The position numbers and the translations under genes are program-made. This document shows, in pieces, positions 1 to 8,221 of a stretch of 64,000 bases of DNA. Source of the stretch: Streptomyces sp. NRRL WC-3626 (GTDB taxonomy: Bacteria; Actinomycetota; Actinomycetes; Streptomycetales; Streptomycetaceae); assembly GCF_000718785.1 (NCBI RefSeq), contig NZ_JOCA01000009.1, positions 315,215 through 379,214 of the forward strand, in the 5' to 3' direction. Numbering within the stretch: the first letter of the stretch is position 1; each line of letters opens with the position of its first letter. The notes under the pieces were generated by a model. It worked only from the letters and a program-made list of their open reading frames with translations. It was not told the DNA's origin and searched no databases.

Positions 1-1313
1 CCGCCGTCATGACCGGCGCGGGCCTGCGGGCGGCCGTGCTCAGCCGCCCGCTCCCCACCCCCGTCCTGGCCTTCGCCATACGGCACCTCGGCGCCGTGGC
101 CGGTGTGGAGGTCACCGCCAGCCACAACCCGCCCCGTGACAACGGCTACAAGGTGTACCTCGGCGACGGCTCCCAGATCGTCCCCCCGGCCGACGCGGAG
201 ATCGCCGCCGAGATCGAGGCCGTGGCGTCCCTGGCCACGGTCCCCCGCCCCGCCGAGGGCTGGGAGATCCTCGACGAGACCGTCCTGGACGCCTACCTCG
301 CCCGCACGGACGCGGTCCTGGCCAAGGACTCCCCCCGCACCGCCCGCACCGTCTACACGGCGATGCACGGCGTCGGCAAGGACGTCCTCCTCGCCGCCTT
401 CGCCCGGGCCGGCTTCCCGGAGCCCGTCCTCGTCGCCGAGCAGGCCGAACCGGACCCGGAGTTCCCGACCGTCGCGTTCCCCAACCCGGAGGAGCCCGGC
501 GCGATGGACCTCGCCTTCGCGCAGGCCCGCGCCACCGGCCCCGACCTGGTCATCGCCAACGACCCCGACGCCGACCGCTGCGCCGCCGCCGTCAAGGACG
601 GCACCGACTGGCGCATGCTGCGCGGCGACGAGGTCGGTGCGCTGCTCGCCGCCCATCTGGTCCGGCGCGGGGCACGGGGCACATTCGCGGAGTCGATCGT
701 CTCCTCCTCCCTCCTCGGCCGTATCGCCCGGAAGGCGGGGCTGCGCCACACCGAGACCCTGACCGGTTTCAAGTGGATCGCCCGCGCCGAGGGCCTGCGC
801 TACGGCTACGAGGAGGCCCTCGGCTACTGCGTGGACCCGGACGGCGTACGGGACAAGGACGGCATCACGGCGGCGCTCGTCCTCACGGAGCTGGCGTCCG
901 TCCTCAAGGAGGAGGGCCTCACTCTCCTCGACCTCCTGGACGACCTCGCCGTGGAGCACGGGCTGCACGCCACCGACCAGCTCTCGGTGCGCGTCCAGGA
1001 CCTCGGCCTGATCGCCGACGCGATGCGCCGCCTGCGCGGGCAACCGCCCACGGAGCTGGCCGGACTGCGCGTCACCCGGGCCGAGGACCTGACCGAGGGC
1101 ACGGAGACGCTCCCGCCCACGGACGGCCTGCGCTACACCCTCGACGGCGCCCGCGTCATCGTCCGCCCCAGCGGCACGGAGCCGAAGCTGAAGTGCTACC
1201 TGGAGGTGGTGATCCCGGTCGCCTCGAAGACGGACCTCCCCCGGGCCCGCGGCGCGGCGGCCGAGCTGCTCACCCGGATCAAGCGGGAGCTGTCCGAGGC
1301 AGCCGGCATCTGA
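1..1313 (+). CDS. Phosphohexomutase (phosphoglucomutase/phosphomannomutase family), 5' end outside the window
   Basis: Interconverts hexose 1- and 6-phosphates in the cytoplasm. The frame is open to the left edge, so roughly the first 100 residues of a family member of about 550 are missing. Visible signatures, in order: the active-site phosphoserine loop TASHNPP (about 114-134), the metal-binding loop NDPDADRC (about 559-582), the sugar-binding stretch with TGFKW and GYEEALGY (about 760-830), and the C-terminal phosphate-binding loop RPSGTEPK (about 1165-1188). The gene reads toward deoC, but a perfect hairpin and an opposing gene separate them, so it is not cotranscribed with deoC. The family is certain. 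Glucose versus mannose preference cannot be read from the sequence. Confidence 0.93.
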   Translation, partial: AVMTGAGLRAAVLSRPLPTPVLAFAIRHLGAVAGVEVTASHNPPRDNGYKVYLGDGSQIVPPADAEIAAEIEAVASLATVPRPAEGWEILDETVLDAYLARTDAVLAKDSPRTARTVYTAMHGVGKDVLLAAFARAGFPEPVLVAEQAEPDPEFPTVAFPNPEEPGAMDLAFAQARATGPDLVIANDPDADRCAAAVKDGTDWRMLRGDEVGALLAAHLVRRGARGTFAESIVSSSLLGRIARKAGLRHTETLTGFKWIARAEGLRYGYEEALGYCVDPDGVRDKDGITAALVLTELASVLKEEGLTLLDLLDDLAVEHGLHATDQLSVRVQDLGLIADAMRRLRGQPPTELAGLRVTRAEDLTEGTETLPPTDGLRYTLDGARVIVRPSGTEPKLKCYLEVVIPVASKTDLPRARGAAAELLTRIKRELSEAAGI

Positions 1314-1324
1314 TCGGTGCCCAC

Positions 1325-1348
1325 GCGGGGCGAGCACGCTCGCCCCGC
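1325..1348 (+). terminator. Rho-independent-type hairpin after the phosphohexomutase
   Basis: A perfect 10-bp inverted repeat (arms 1325-1334 and 1339-1348, 4-nt loop) starts 12 bases after the stop codon. It has no U-tract, as is common in Streptomyces. It lies between convergent genes and could serve both. Confidence 0.7.
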
Positions 1349-1355
1349 ACCGCGC

Positions 1356-2057
1356 TCACGCCACGGCCAGCAGCACCGCCAGCAGCACCGCCCCCGCGGC
1401 GACCGGCCCGGCGATCTCGTACGACCAGCGCACGGTCACCTCACCCTGGGCCGCCTCGGCGTCCTGGCGCCGCTCGTGGGTCTCACGCATCTCCGCCATC
1501 GCCCGGTCGCTCTCGTGCCGCCGGTCCGCCTCGGTGGCGCCCTCCGTGTCGCCGCCCTCGCGCGCGGCCCTCGCGGCCGCCCGCGACTCCTGCCGGGCTG
1601 CCTTGTTGCGGGCCCGCAGTGAGACCGGGAGCGCCCACAGCTGGTACTTCGCGCCGGCCTCGGTGAAGACCTCGTTGGAGAAACCGGACCGCAGCGAGGC
1701 GACCTGTCCCCACGGCAGCACGATCACGCGGAACGGGTTGCGCACGCGCAGCCGGTCGTCGTTCACGAAGACGGCGGGGCGCAGGGTGTAGGCGATGATC
1801 AGGGGCACGAGCAGGAGCATCGTGGCGAGGGCGAGCCACGGTGTGCGGCCCTCCCCGGTGACCACCGCGTCCACGCCGAGCCAGCCGATGATGCCGAGCA
1901 GCAGCACCCCGCCGACGAGGCCCGCGGGCGAGCGGTAGATCCGGTCCTGGTACGGGGATGTCGCAGTCCCGGAAGCGGGCGCGGAAGCAGGCCGGGCAGC
2001 GGCCCCGGACGGCTTCGCGGGCTCCGGGTCGGGCGACTGGTGCTCGGGGGAGGTCAT
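1356..2057 (-). CDS. PH-domain membrane protein
   Basis: A 233-residue protein with a Pro/Ala/Ser-rich cytoplasmic N-terminus (about 1-45), two adjacent transmembrane helices (about 48-66 and 74-92), a bacterial PH-like beta domain (about 95-150, with VRNPFRVIVLPW), an Arg/Glu/Ala-rich helix of about 50 residues that is probably a coiled coil, and a third hydrophobic segment at the C-terminus. This is the common actinobacterial DUF2581/PH layout; the function is unknown. The ATG start is divergent from deoC, whose operator lies about 80 bp upstream. Confidence 0.8.
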   Translation of the reverse strand: MTSPEHQSPDPEPAKPSGAAARPASAPASGTATSPYQDRIYRSPAGLVGGVLLLGIIGWLGVDAVVTGEGRTPWLALATMLLLVPLIIAYTLRPAVFVNDDRLRVRNPFRVIVLPWGQVASLRSGFSNEVFTEAGAKYQLWALPVSLRARNKAARQESRAAARAAREGGDTEGATEADRRHESDRAMAEMRETHERRQDAEAAQGEVTVRWSYEIAGPVAAGAVLLAVLLAVA

Positions 2058-2138
2058 GCTCCCGATTCTGCACGACGCCCGGGAGCACGCCGTATGCGGT
2101 GGAGGCCGGACGGGATTCCCGACGGGGCTGTACAGCCG

Positions 2139-2150
2139 CTACGCGCGTAG
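2139..2150 (+). promoter_or_regulatory. CTACGCGCGTAG operator of deoC, overlapping the predicted -10
   Basis: A perfect 12-bp palindrome. Its last bases form TAGATA, a good -10 element (about 2148-2153). That places transcription start near 2160-2164, at the in-frame GTG at 2164, so deoC may be leaderless. The same palindrome occurs upstream of add and of the nucleoside transporter ATPase gene, and with one changed edge upstream of both BMP lipoprotein genes. Confidence 0.75.
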
Positions 2151-2169
2151 ATATGCTCGTCTGGTGACC

Positions 2170-3123
2170 ATGCCCACCACTGCACCACACGCTCTCAGCG
2201 ACGTCACCGCGTCCGACGGCACGCTGCGCCGCTTCCTCCACGGGCTGCCCGGCGTCGACGCGGTCGGCCTGGAGGCGCGCGCCGCCTCCCTCGGCACCCG
2301 TTCGATCAAGACGACCTCGAAGGCGTACGCCATCGACCTCGCCATCTCGATGGTCGACCTGACGACGCTGGAAGGCGCGGACACCCCCGGCAAGGTCCGG
2401 GCGCTCGGCGCGAAGGCGGTCCGCCCCGACCCGACCGACCGCACCACGCCCGCCACGGCCGCGGTCTGCGTCTACCCCGACATGGTGGCCACGGCGAAGG
2501 AGGCCGTCGCCGGCTCCGCCGTCAAGGTCGCCTCCGTCGCCACCGCGTTCCCGGCCGGACGCGCCCCGATCGCCGTGAAGCTGGCGGACGTCCGCGAGGC
2601 CGTCGCCGCGGGTGCGGACGAGATCGACATGGTCATCGACCGCGGGGCGTTCCTCGCGGGGAACTACCTGAAGGTGTACGACGAGATCACCGCCGTGAAG
2701 GAGGCCTGCGGGACGAGCGCCCGCCTCAAGGTCATCTTCGAGACCGGCGAGCTGTCGACGTACGACAACATCCGCCGCGCCAGCTGGCTCGGCATGCTGG
2801 CCGGGGCGGACTTCATCAAGACCTCGACCGGCAAGGTCGCCGTGAACGCGACCCCCGCGAACACCCTCCTCATGCTGGAGGCGGTGCGCGACTTCCGCGC
2901 GCAGACCGGCGTGCAGATCGGCGTGAAGCCGGCCGGCGGCATCCGTACGACGAAGGACGCCATCAAGTTCCTGGTCCTGGTCAACGAGACCGCGGGCGAG
3001 GACTGGCTGGACAACCACTGGTTCCGCTTCGGCGCCTCCTCGCTGCTGAACGACCTGCTGATGCAGCGTCAGAAGCTGGCCACCGGCCGTTACTCCGGCC
3101 CCGACTACGTGACGGTGGACTGA
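2170..3123 (+). CDS. deoC: Deoxyribose-phosphate aldolase
   Basis: Cleaves 2-deoxyribose 5-phosphate to glyceraldehyde 3-phosphate and acetaldehyde in deoxynucleoside catabolism. From the ATG at 2170 it has 317 residues. The Schiff-base lysine is Lys217 in DFIKTSTGK and the second active-site lysine is Lys253 in GVKPAGG. No Shine-Dalgarno is visible before 2170 or before the alternative GTG at 2164, which fits leaderless expression from the promoter under the operator. The aldehyde dehydrogenase gene 5 bp downstream is well placed to oxidise the acetaldehyde. Confidence 0.95.
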   Translation: MPTTAPHALSDVTASDGTLRRFLHGLPGVDAVGLEARAASLGTRSIKTTSKAYAIDLAISMVDLTTLEGADTPGKVRALGAKAVRPDPTDRTTPATAAVCVYPDMVATAKEAVAGSAVKVASVATAFPAGRAPIAVKLADVREAVAAGADEIDMVIDRGAFLAGNYLKVYDEITAVKEACGTSARLKVIFETGELSTYDNIRRASWLGMLAGADFIKTSTGKVAVNATPANTLLMLEAVRDFRAQTGVQIGVKPAGGIRTTKDAIKFLVLVNETAGEDWLDNHWFRFGASSLLNDLLMQRQKLATGRYSGPDYVTVD

Positions 3124-3128
3124 TCACC

Positions 3129-4565
3129 ATGGCATCCGCATTCGAGTACGCACCGGCGCCCGAGTCCCGCTCGATCGTCGATCTGGCCCCGTCCTACGGC
3201 CTGTTCATCGACGGCGAGTTCACGGACGCGGCCGACGGCAAGGTCTTCAAGACGGTCTCCCCCTCCACGGAGGAGGTCCTCTCCGAGGTCGCCGAGGCCG
3301 GTGAGGCGGACGTCGACCGCGCGGTGAAGGCCGCCCGCAAGGCGTTCGAGAAGTGGTCGGCGCTGCCCGGCTCCGAGCGTGCGAAGTACCTGTTCCGTAT
3401 CGCCCGCGTCATCCAGGAGCGCAGCCGCGAACTGGCCGTCCTCGAGACGCTGGACAACGGCAAGCCGATCAAGGAGACCCGCGACGCGGACCTCCCCCTG
3501 GTCGCCGCGCACTTCTTCTACTACGCGGGCTGGGCCGACAAGCTCGACCACGCGGGCTACGGCGCGAGCCCGCGCCCCCTGGGCGTGGCCGGCCAGGTCA
3601 TCCCGTGGAACTTCCCCCTCCTCATGCTGGCGTGGAAGATCGCCCCGGCGCTCGCGACGGGCAACACGGTGGTGCTGAAGCCCGCCGAGACGACCCCGCT
3701 GTCCGCCCTGTTCTTCGCGGACATCTGCCGTCAGGCCGGTCTCCCCAAGGGCGTCGTCAACATCATCACCGGTGACGGCCGTGCCGGAGCCGCGCTGATC
3801 GCCCACCCGGACGTGAACAAGGTCGCCTTCACGGGCTCCACGGCCGTGGGCAAGCAGATCGCGCGCACGGTCGCGGGCACCCGTAAGAAGGTCACCCTCG
3901 AACTGGGCGGCAAGGGCGCCAACATCGTCTTCGACGACGCCCCGATCGACCAGGCCGTCGAGGGCATCGTCAACGGCATCTTCTTCAACCAGGGCCAGGT
4001 CTGCTGCGCGGGCTCCCGTCTGCTGGTCCAGGAGTCGATCCACGACGAGCTGCTCGACTCCCTCAAGCGCCGCCTGTCCACGCTCCGCCTCGGCGACCCG
4101 CTGGACAAGAACACGGACATCGGCGCGATCAACTCCGCCGAGCAGCTGGCCCGGATCACCGCGCTGGCCGACCAGGGCGAGGCGGAGGGCGCGGAGCGCT
4201 GGTCCCCGGCCTGCGAACTCCCGGAGAACGGCTACTGGTTCGCCCCGACGCTGTTCACGAACGTCACCCAGGCGCACACGGTGGCCCGCGACGAGATCTT
4301 CGGCCCGGTGCTCTCGGTGCTGACCTTCCGTACGCCGGACGAGGCGGTCGCCAAGGCCAACAACACGCCGTACGGCCTGTCGGCGGGCATCTGGACGGAG
4401 AAGGGCTCGCGCATCCTCGCGGTCGCGAACAAGCTCCGTGCGGGCGTCATCTGGTCCAACACGTTCAACAAGTTCGACCCGACCTCGCCGTTCGGCGGTT
4501 ACAAGGAGTCGGGCTTCGGCCGCGAGGGCGGCCGCCACGGCCTGGAGGCGTACCTCGATGTCTGA
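3129..4565 (+). CDS. NAD(P)-dependent aldehyde dehydrogenase
   Basis: A full-length 478-residue aldehyde dehydrogenase. It has the NAD-binding region with PWNFPL, the general base Glu258 in LELGGKG, the catalytic cysteine at Cys292/293 in GQVCCAGSR, and the C-terminal PFGGYKESG motif. It starts 5 bp after the deoC stop and overlaps the next gene by 8 bp, so the three genes form one transcription unit. The likely role, inferred from context, is oxidation of acetaldehyde from deoxyribose phosphate to acetate; the substrate is not proved by the sequence. Confidence 0.93.
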   Translation: MASAFEYAPAPESRSIVDLAPSYGLFIDGEFTDAADGKVFKTVSPSTEEVLSEVAEAGEADVDRAVKAARKAFEKWSALPGSERAKYLFRIARVIQERSRELAVLETLDNGKPIKETRDADLPLVAAHFFYYAGWADKLDHAGYGASPRPLGVAGQVIPWNFPLLMLAWKIAPALATGNTVVLKPAETTPLSALFFADICRQAGLPKGVVNIITGDGRAGAALIAHPDVNKVAFTGSTAVGKQIARTVAGTRKKVTLELGGKGANIVFDDAPIDQAVEGIVNGIFFNQGQVCCAGSRLLVQESIHDELLDSLKRRLSTLRLGDPLDKNTDIGAINSAEQLARITALADQGEAEGAERWSPACELPENGYWFAPTLFTNVTQAHTVARDEIFGPVLSVLTFRTPDEAVAKANNTPYGLSAGIWTEKGSRILAVANKLRAGVIWSNTFNKFDPTSPFGGYKESGFGREGGRHGLEAYLDV

Positions 4566-5445
4566 CCGACTCAACGTGCTGAAGACCTACAAGCTGTACG
4601 TCGGCGGGAAGTTCCCGCGTTCCGAGAGCGGCCGGGTGTACGAGGTGACGGACTCCAAGGGCACGTGGCTGGCGAACGCGCCGCTCTCCTCCCGCAAGGA
4701 CGCCCGTGACGCGGTGGTCGCCGCGCGCAAGGCGTTCGGCGGCTGGTCCGGCGCGACGGCGTACAACCGCGGCCAGATCCTCTACCGCGTCGCGGAGATG
4801 CTGGAGGGCCGTCGCGACCAGTACGTCGCGGAGGTCGCCGACGCGGAGGGCCTGTCGAAGTCGAAGGCGGCGGCGCAGGTCGAGGCCGCGATCGACCGCT
4901 GGGTCTGGTACGCGGGCTGGACCGACAAGATCGCCCAGGTGGTCGGCGGCGGCAACCCGGTCGCGGGCCCCTTCTTCAACCTGTCCTCCCCGGAGCCGAC
5001 GGGCGTGGTCGCCGTACTGGCCCCCCAGAAGTCGTCGTTGCTGGGCCTGGTCTCCGTAGTGGCCCCCGTGATCGCGACGGGCAACACGGCGGTCGTGATC
5101 GCCTCGGAGAAGTCCCCCCTCCCCGCCCTCTCCCTCGGCGAGGTCCTGGCCACCTCCGACCTCCCCGGCGGCGTGGTCAACATCCTCTCCGGCCGCACGG
5201 CGGAACTCGCGACCCCGCTCGCCGCCCACCAGGACGTCAACGCGATCGACCTCGCGGGCGCGGACGAGACGCTGGCGAAGGAACTGGAGATCGCGGCGGC
5301 GGACAACCTGAAGCGCGTCCTTCGTCCACAGCCTGTGGACGACTGGTCGGCGACGCCCGGTACGGACCGCCTGACGGCGTTCCTGGAGACCAAGACGGTC
5401 TGGCACCCGACGGGTTCCCTGGGGGCGTCGGGCTCGGCGTACTGA
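4558..5445 (+). CDS. Truncated aldehyde dehydrogenase paralogue, probable pseudoenzyme
   Basis: A 295-residue protein whose first 230 residues align with the N-terminal and NAD-binding parts of aldehyde dehydrogenases (YVGGKFPRSESGR, then a 'GVVAVLAP' strand and GNTAVV). It lacks the ELGGK glutamate loop and the whole catalytic-cysteine domain, and ends in about 65 unrelated residues. The ATG start overlaps the end of the active dehydrogenase by 8 bp, so the two are translationally coupled. Codon bias is normal and the frame is intact, so this is not recent decay. A regulatory or structural subunit of the upstream enzyme is the simplest inference. Confidence 0.85.
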   Translation: MSDRLNVLKTYKLYVGGKFPRSESGRVYEVTDSKGTWLANAPLSSRKDARDAVVAARKAFGGWSGATAYNRGQILYRVAEMLEGRRDQYVAEVADAEGLSKSKAAAQVEAAIDRWVWYAGWTDKIAQVVGGGNPVAGPFFNLSSPEPTGVVAVLAPQKSSLLGLVSVVAPVIATGNTAVVIASEKSPLPALSLGEVLATSDLPGGVVNILSGRTAELATPLAAHQDVNAIDLAGADETLAKELEIAAADNLKRVLRPQPVDDWSATPGTDRLTAFLETKTVWHPTGSLGASGSAY

Positions 5446-5475
5446 CCAGTCGCATCACAGACCCCCACTCGAACC

Positions 5476-5513
5476 AGGCCGCGGCCCCTCTCCGTCCGGA
5501 GGAGCCGCGGCCT
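5476..5513 (+). terminator. Terminator of the deoC-aldehyde dehydrogenase operon
   Basis: Perfect 10-bp arms (5476-5485 and 5504-5513) flank an 18-nt loop that itself contains a short CTCCG/CGGAG stem. A T-rich stretch follows (TTCCTTT). Confidence 0.75.
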
Positions 5514-5632
5514 TCCTTTGCCACACGTCACCCATTCGAGTGAATCACTTGACAGTACCCCTTTTCCATGGCCACACCTTGATAAAGTCCAAAATTATAC
5601 AATATCGGACAGTCCAACAAAGGGTGAGCCTC

Positions 5633-6142
5633 ATGCCGACCGGGAACTCGCGGAATTCATCGGACAACCGAGCCGATCTTGGAGGGGCGCAAGCGGGGCG
5701 CGACATAAGTGTCACACAGAAGAGCTCCGTCAGAAACGTCTTCAAATCGAATAAACGGTCCATCGCCCTGGGTACGGCGACTCTGGCCGCTCTCCTCGCC
5801 GTCGTCGCCGGATACCTCAACGCCTCGCCGAACGACTCCGACGGAACGCAGGACGGGCCGTCGAAGCTGTCCGGAAACTGGGCTACAGCAAGCGGCGATG
5901 TACAGACATACAACACCAATGGCACATGCACGGGATTCTATTACACCCAAGGAAGGTTCTTGGATATCGGTGGCCCCATGCAGTGCACCATCTCCTCGAC
6001 CAAGAATGACAGTGACCGCTACACCCTCTCAGTGGTGCAATCGCCGAATCAGAACTCCTACGAATTAAAGTTCACCGGTGACGACAAGGCCTCTGTCTAT
6101 TCGCCGTCAGGGCAATTTCTCTACGAAATCACCCGCACTTGA
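5633..6142 (+). CDS. AT-rich, TTA-containing single-pass membrane protein, unknown function
   Basis: About 169 residues from the ATG at 5633, which has an AGGGTGAG ribosome site; the frame is open upstream to 5540. It has a polar N-terminus with an AGRDISV stretch resembling the 'QAGRD' motifs of small actinobacterial accessory proteins, a basic KSNKR segment, one hydrophobic helix (about residues 44-64), and an outside domain with two cysteines that probably form a disulfide (in NGTCTG and MQCTIS). Base composition is visibly far more A+T-rich than the neighbours. A leucine TTA codon lies at 6065-6067, so translation would depend on the bldA tRNA. It looks horizontally acquired. No homologous family is recognised. 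Confidence 0.6.
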   Translation: MPTGNSRNSSDNRADLGGAQAGRDISVTQKSSVRNVFKSNKRSIALGTATLAALLAVVAGYLNASPNDSDGTQDGPSKLSGNWATASGDVQTYNTNGTCTGFYYTQGRFLDIGGPMQCTISSTKNDSDRYTLSVVQSPNQNSYELKFTGDDKASVYSPSGQFLYEITRT

Positions 6143-6170
6143 GTCACTGCCGCTGAGGCACCGCAGCCCG

Positions 6171-6539
6171 TCAGTCGAACGCCGTTCTGGTCCCGCCTCC
6201 GTGCTTGGTGACCCGTGGGCGGCACTGGATCTTCACGGTTCCCTGGGTAAAGGCTTCGTCCGTGGCTTTGCTCGACCAGACGTAGGCCTCTCCGGGTTCC
6301 AGGGCCGCCATCTTCTGTGGGGTAAGGCCTCCCAGGGCGGTGTTCACCTTCTGCAGGTACTTGAGCCACGCCGGTGAGGTGAACTTGTGCAGCACGATGT
6401 GGCTGGACAGCTCGATCAGTGCCGTGGGGACGGACGGCGGGTCCTGACTGGCGACGATGACGGACATCCCCTTGTGCCGCATTTCGCGGACACTCGAAAC
6501 GAGCCCCGCCACCAGCCCGCCGCTGTCCGCGTACTTGTG
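6171..6539 (-). pseudogene. C-terminal fragment of a HerA/FtsK-like ATP-binding protein
   Basis: In-frame residues run from HKYADSGG through REMRHKGMSVIVASQDPPSVP to TDEAFTQGTVKI and a stop at 6171. This matches the end of P-loop ATPases after the Walker B box: sensor-like ASQDPPS, then an LRPGE-type loop read here as LEPGEAYVW. The Walker A half is missing, and the reading frame above 6540 turns into sequence from a different gene. It is therefore a 5'-truncated remnant. Such ATPases often sit in phage-defence operons beside NERD-domain proteins, and a NERD remnant is indeed adjacent. Confidence 0.65.
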
Positions 6540-6630
6540 CGCAGGTCCCGGGGGTCCCTTCCTTCCACCACCTGTGCGTCCTCACCGGTCTGTTCCCCGG
6601 TGATCGCCGCGAACAGGACGGCGCCGCCGG

Positions 6631-7086
6631 GCGGTACTGCTCGAGGAACGGCACGAGGTCGCGCAGACGCACCGTCTGCGGCCCGTCCAGACCCGCCGGG
6701 TCGCGCAGCACGGCGTCGTCGAAGGGCAGGACGACCAGCGGATCGCACCACACCGACAGCGCCGCACCGGACCGGGACCGCCGCAGCAGCCGCCCCAGCA
6801 CCTTGGCGTGCTCCCGGGACTTGCGCACCAGGCTCGGAAAGTACGACCCCCGGCTCAGGTACCAGCGGGCCCCGCGCACCTCGATCCGGCCCTGCGCCCC
6901 CTTGGTGTCGGCGAGCAGACACACATGCTCGGTGAGGATGGCCAGGTCGACCTCGAAGACCTGTCGGCCGCGCCCGCAGGACAGCTCGAAGTTGGACACC
7001 ACCGTCCAGTCGTCGGGGGCGTGGTCCCGCAGGTGCCGCAGCACCATCCGCTCGGCATCGTTGACCGGCTCACCCACCGGAATCAT
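6631..7086 (-). pseudogene. N-terminal NERD-domain (nuclease-related) remnant
   Basis: From an ATG at 7086 the frame encodes about 152 residues of a NERD domain: NDAERMVLRHLRD, then FEVDLAILTEHVCLLADTKG, which carries the acidic/lysine active-site pattern (E45, D47, D60, K62), and then the strand 'PLVVLPFDDAVLRD'. After FLEQYR near 6631 the frame runs into low-quality sequence and never reaches the kinase or helicase module that normally follows NERD. It meets the ATPase remnant head to tail on the same strand, so a deletion probably fused two genes of a former operon. Confidence 0.6.
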
Positions 7087-7211
7087 CCGCGCCACCGGCC
7101 GCAACCCCCTGTCCGCACCTGCACACTTCGAGTCACCGGCCACTCTATGCCCAGCCGTTGACAACCTGTGTGCCACTTGCGCAACGCCTGTTTCGGGGAG
7201 TGCACTTGCGG

Positions 7212-7565
7212 TCACAGCACCTCCCGCCTGCTGCGGGAGTTCGCCACGGCGACCCGGGACCGCAGGATGCCCTCGGGCAGATCGCCCCCGAGCACGGAGG
7301 CAGCCGGCTCGACCTCGTCCGGCCGCGCGGTCCACTCGGTTCCGCCGCCCTCCGGACGCAGCCAGACAAAGCCGTCGAGGTGATCCATGACGACACCCCG
7401 ACGTTCCCGCCGGGTGTCGTACGCGAGCTGCCCGACGGGCAGCCGCTGCGGTGCGCGTTCCTCCCGCGCAGCGCGTACGGCGGCCTCGTGCGCCTGTGCC
7501 GCGGCGGCGATGACGGAACGGCCGGGCTTGCGGCGGGGCAGGGCCGGCGGGGTGCGGGGGTCCAT
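7212..7565 (-). CDS. Small conserved Streptomyces protein, unknown function
   Basis: A 117-residue protein chosen from the ATG at 7565 because a strong GAGGAGG ribosome site precedes it. It has a charged N-terminal helix, then a beta-rich part with AYDTRRERRGVVMDHLDG and FVWLRPEGGGTEWTARPDE. This pattern is familiar from short Streptomyces proteins found near XRE regulators and phosphotransferases. No enzyme motif is visible. It lies just upstream of the NERD remnant on the same strand and is divergent from the DUF6879 operon. Confidence 0.6.
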   Translation of the reverse strand: MDPRTPPALPRRKPGRSVIAAAAQAHEAAVRAAREERAPQRLPVGQLAYDTRRERRGVVMDHLDGFVWLRPEGGGTEWTARPDEVEPAASVLGGDLPEGILRSRVAVANSRSRREVL

Positions 7566-7979
7566 GTGGTGCCTCCTCGTGCGGGAGCCGCGTCGGGGCA
7601 GCTCGGGGGTTTCACTGTTCGCACCCACAGAGTCACCGTCCGCGACGGCCGTGAACAGGGTGACGGCATTCCCCCCGGGGACGCGGAACAGTGCGTCCAC
7701 ACCACAGGGGAAGCGGGGACCACACAGTTGTCCGCGCCGTGCGGACGGGCGGACCAGGCACAGCCCCGGAACCGGCAGCTGGGTCCAACACCACACACGG
7801 CGATCTACAGGCTTTCCGGCCTGCCTGCGCGCCCGGCCGATCGCCATACCCCCGGTTTGGCGTCCGTTGCCGGCAATCAATGCGCCCGGAGCCACTCGGT
7901 GCAATCTCCCGCAATTCACGAGCAGCCTCTCGCGATCCGCAGCATCCTGGACGTCCGACAGCCAGAACGGAGAACCCCC
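7566..7979. other. 414-bp divergent intergenic region
   Basis: Lies between the small minus-strand gene and the DUF6879-XRE operon, so it should hold both promoters. Its right half carries GGCAATC and related GCAAT words (about 7871-7917), which recur before the 9727 gene and may be sites for the XRE protein encoded downstream. No convincing ORF or RNA gene was seen. Confidence 0.4.
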
Positions 7980-8216
7980 GTGACGCTCAGGTTCATCGGC
8001 ACCACTTCGGAGAACGGGAACTGCCCCACTCTCTACGAGATCGTCGAGACTGGCGAGATCCTCGTACAGGGTGACCGCGAGACCGCCCCCGAGCATCTGG
8101 CCCAGCTTCGGGACGTCAAGCCCTCGGAGACGTTCGTACGGATCCCGCGCGCGTTGCTGACGCGTTTCGTGCCCGACCTCGTCTCCCCGGCCACCGACAC
8201 ACCGCCGAAGGAGTAG
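7980..8216 (+). CDS. Small protein of the DUF6879-XRE cassette
   Basis: A 78-residue protein from a GTG at 7980. It has a short beta-rich domain with FIGTTSENGNCPTLYE and IVQGDRE-like strands, followed by an 'ETFVRIPRALL' helix. This type regularly precedes DUF6879 genes in Streptomyces. The gap to the next gene is only 5 bp, so the two are cotranscribed. The function is unknown; the context suggests a regulator or antitoxin-like partner. Confidence 0.65.
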   Translation: MTLRFIGTTSENGNCPTLYEIVETGEILVQGDRETAPEHLAQLRDVKPSETFVRIPRALLTRFVPDLVSPATDTPPKE

Positions 8217-8221
8217 ACCGC

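Noticed and set aside
5549..5601. TTGACA (5549) and TATACA (5596) as a promoter for the AT-rich gene
   Set aside because: The spacing is about 41 bp, far from the 16-18 bp needed, and no better pair was found. The promoter remains undefined.
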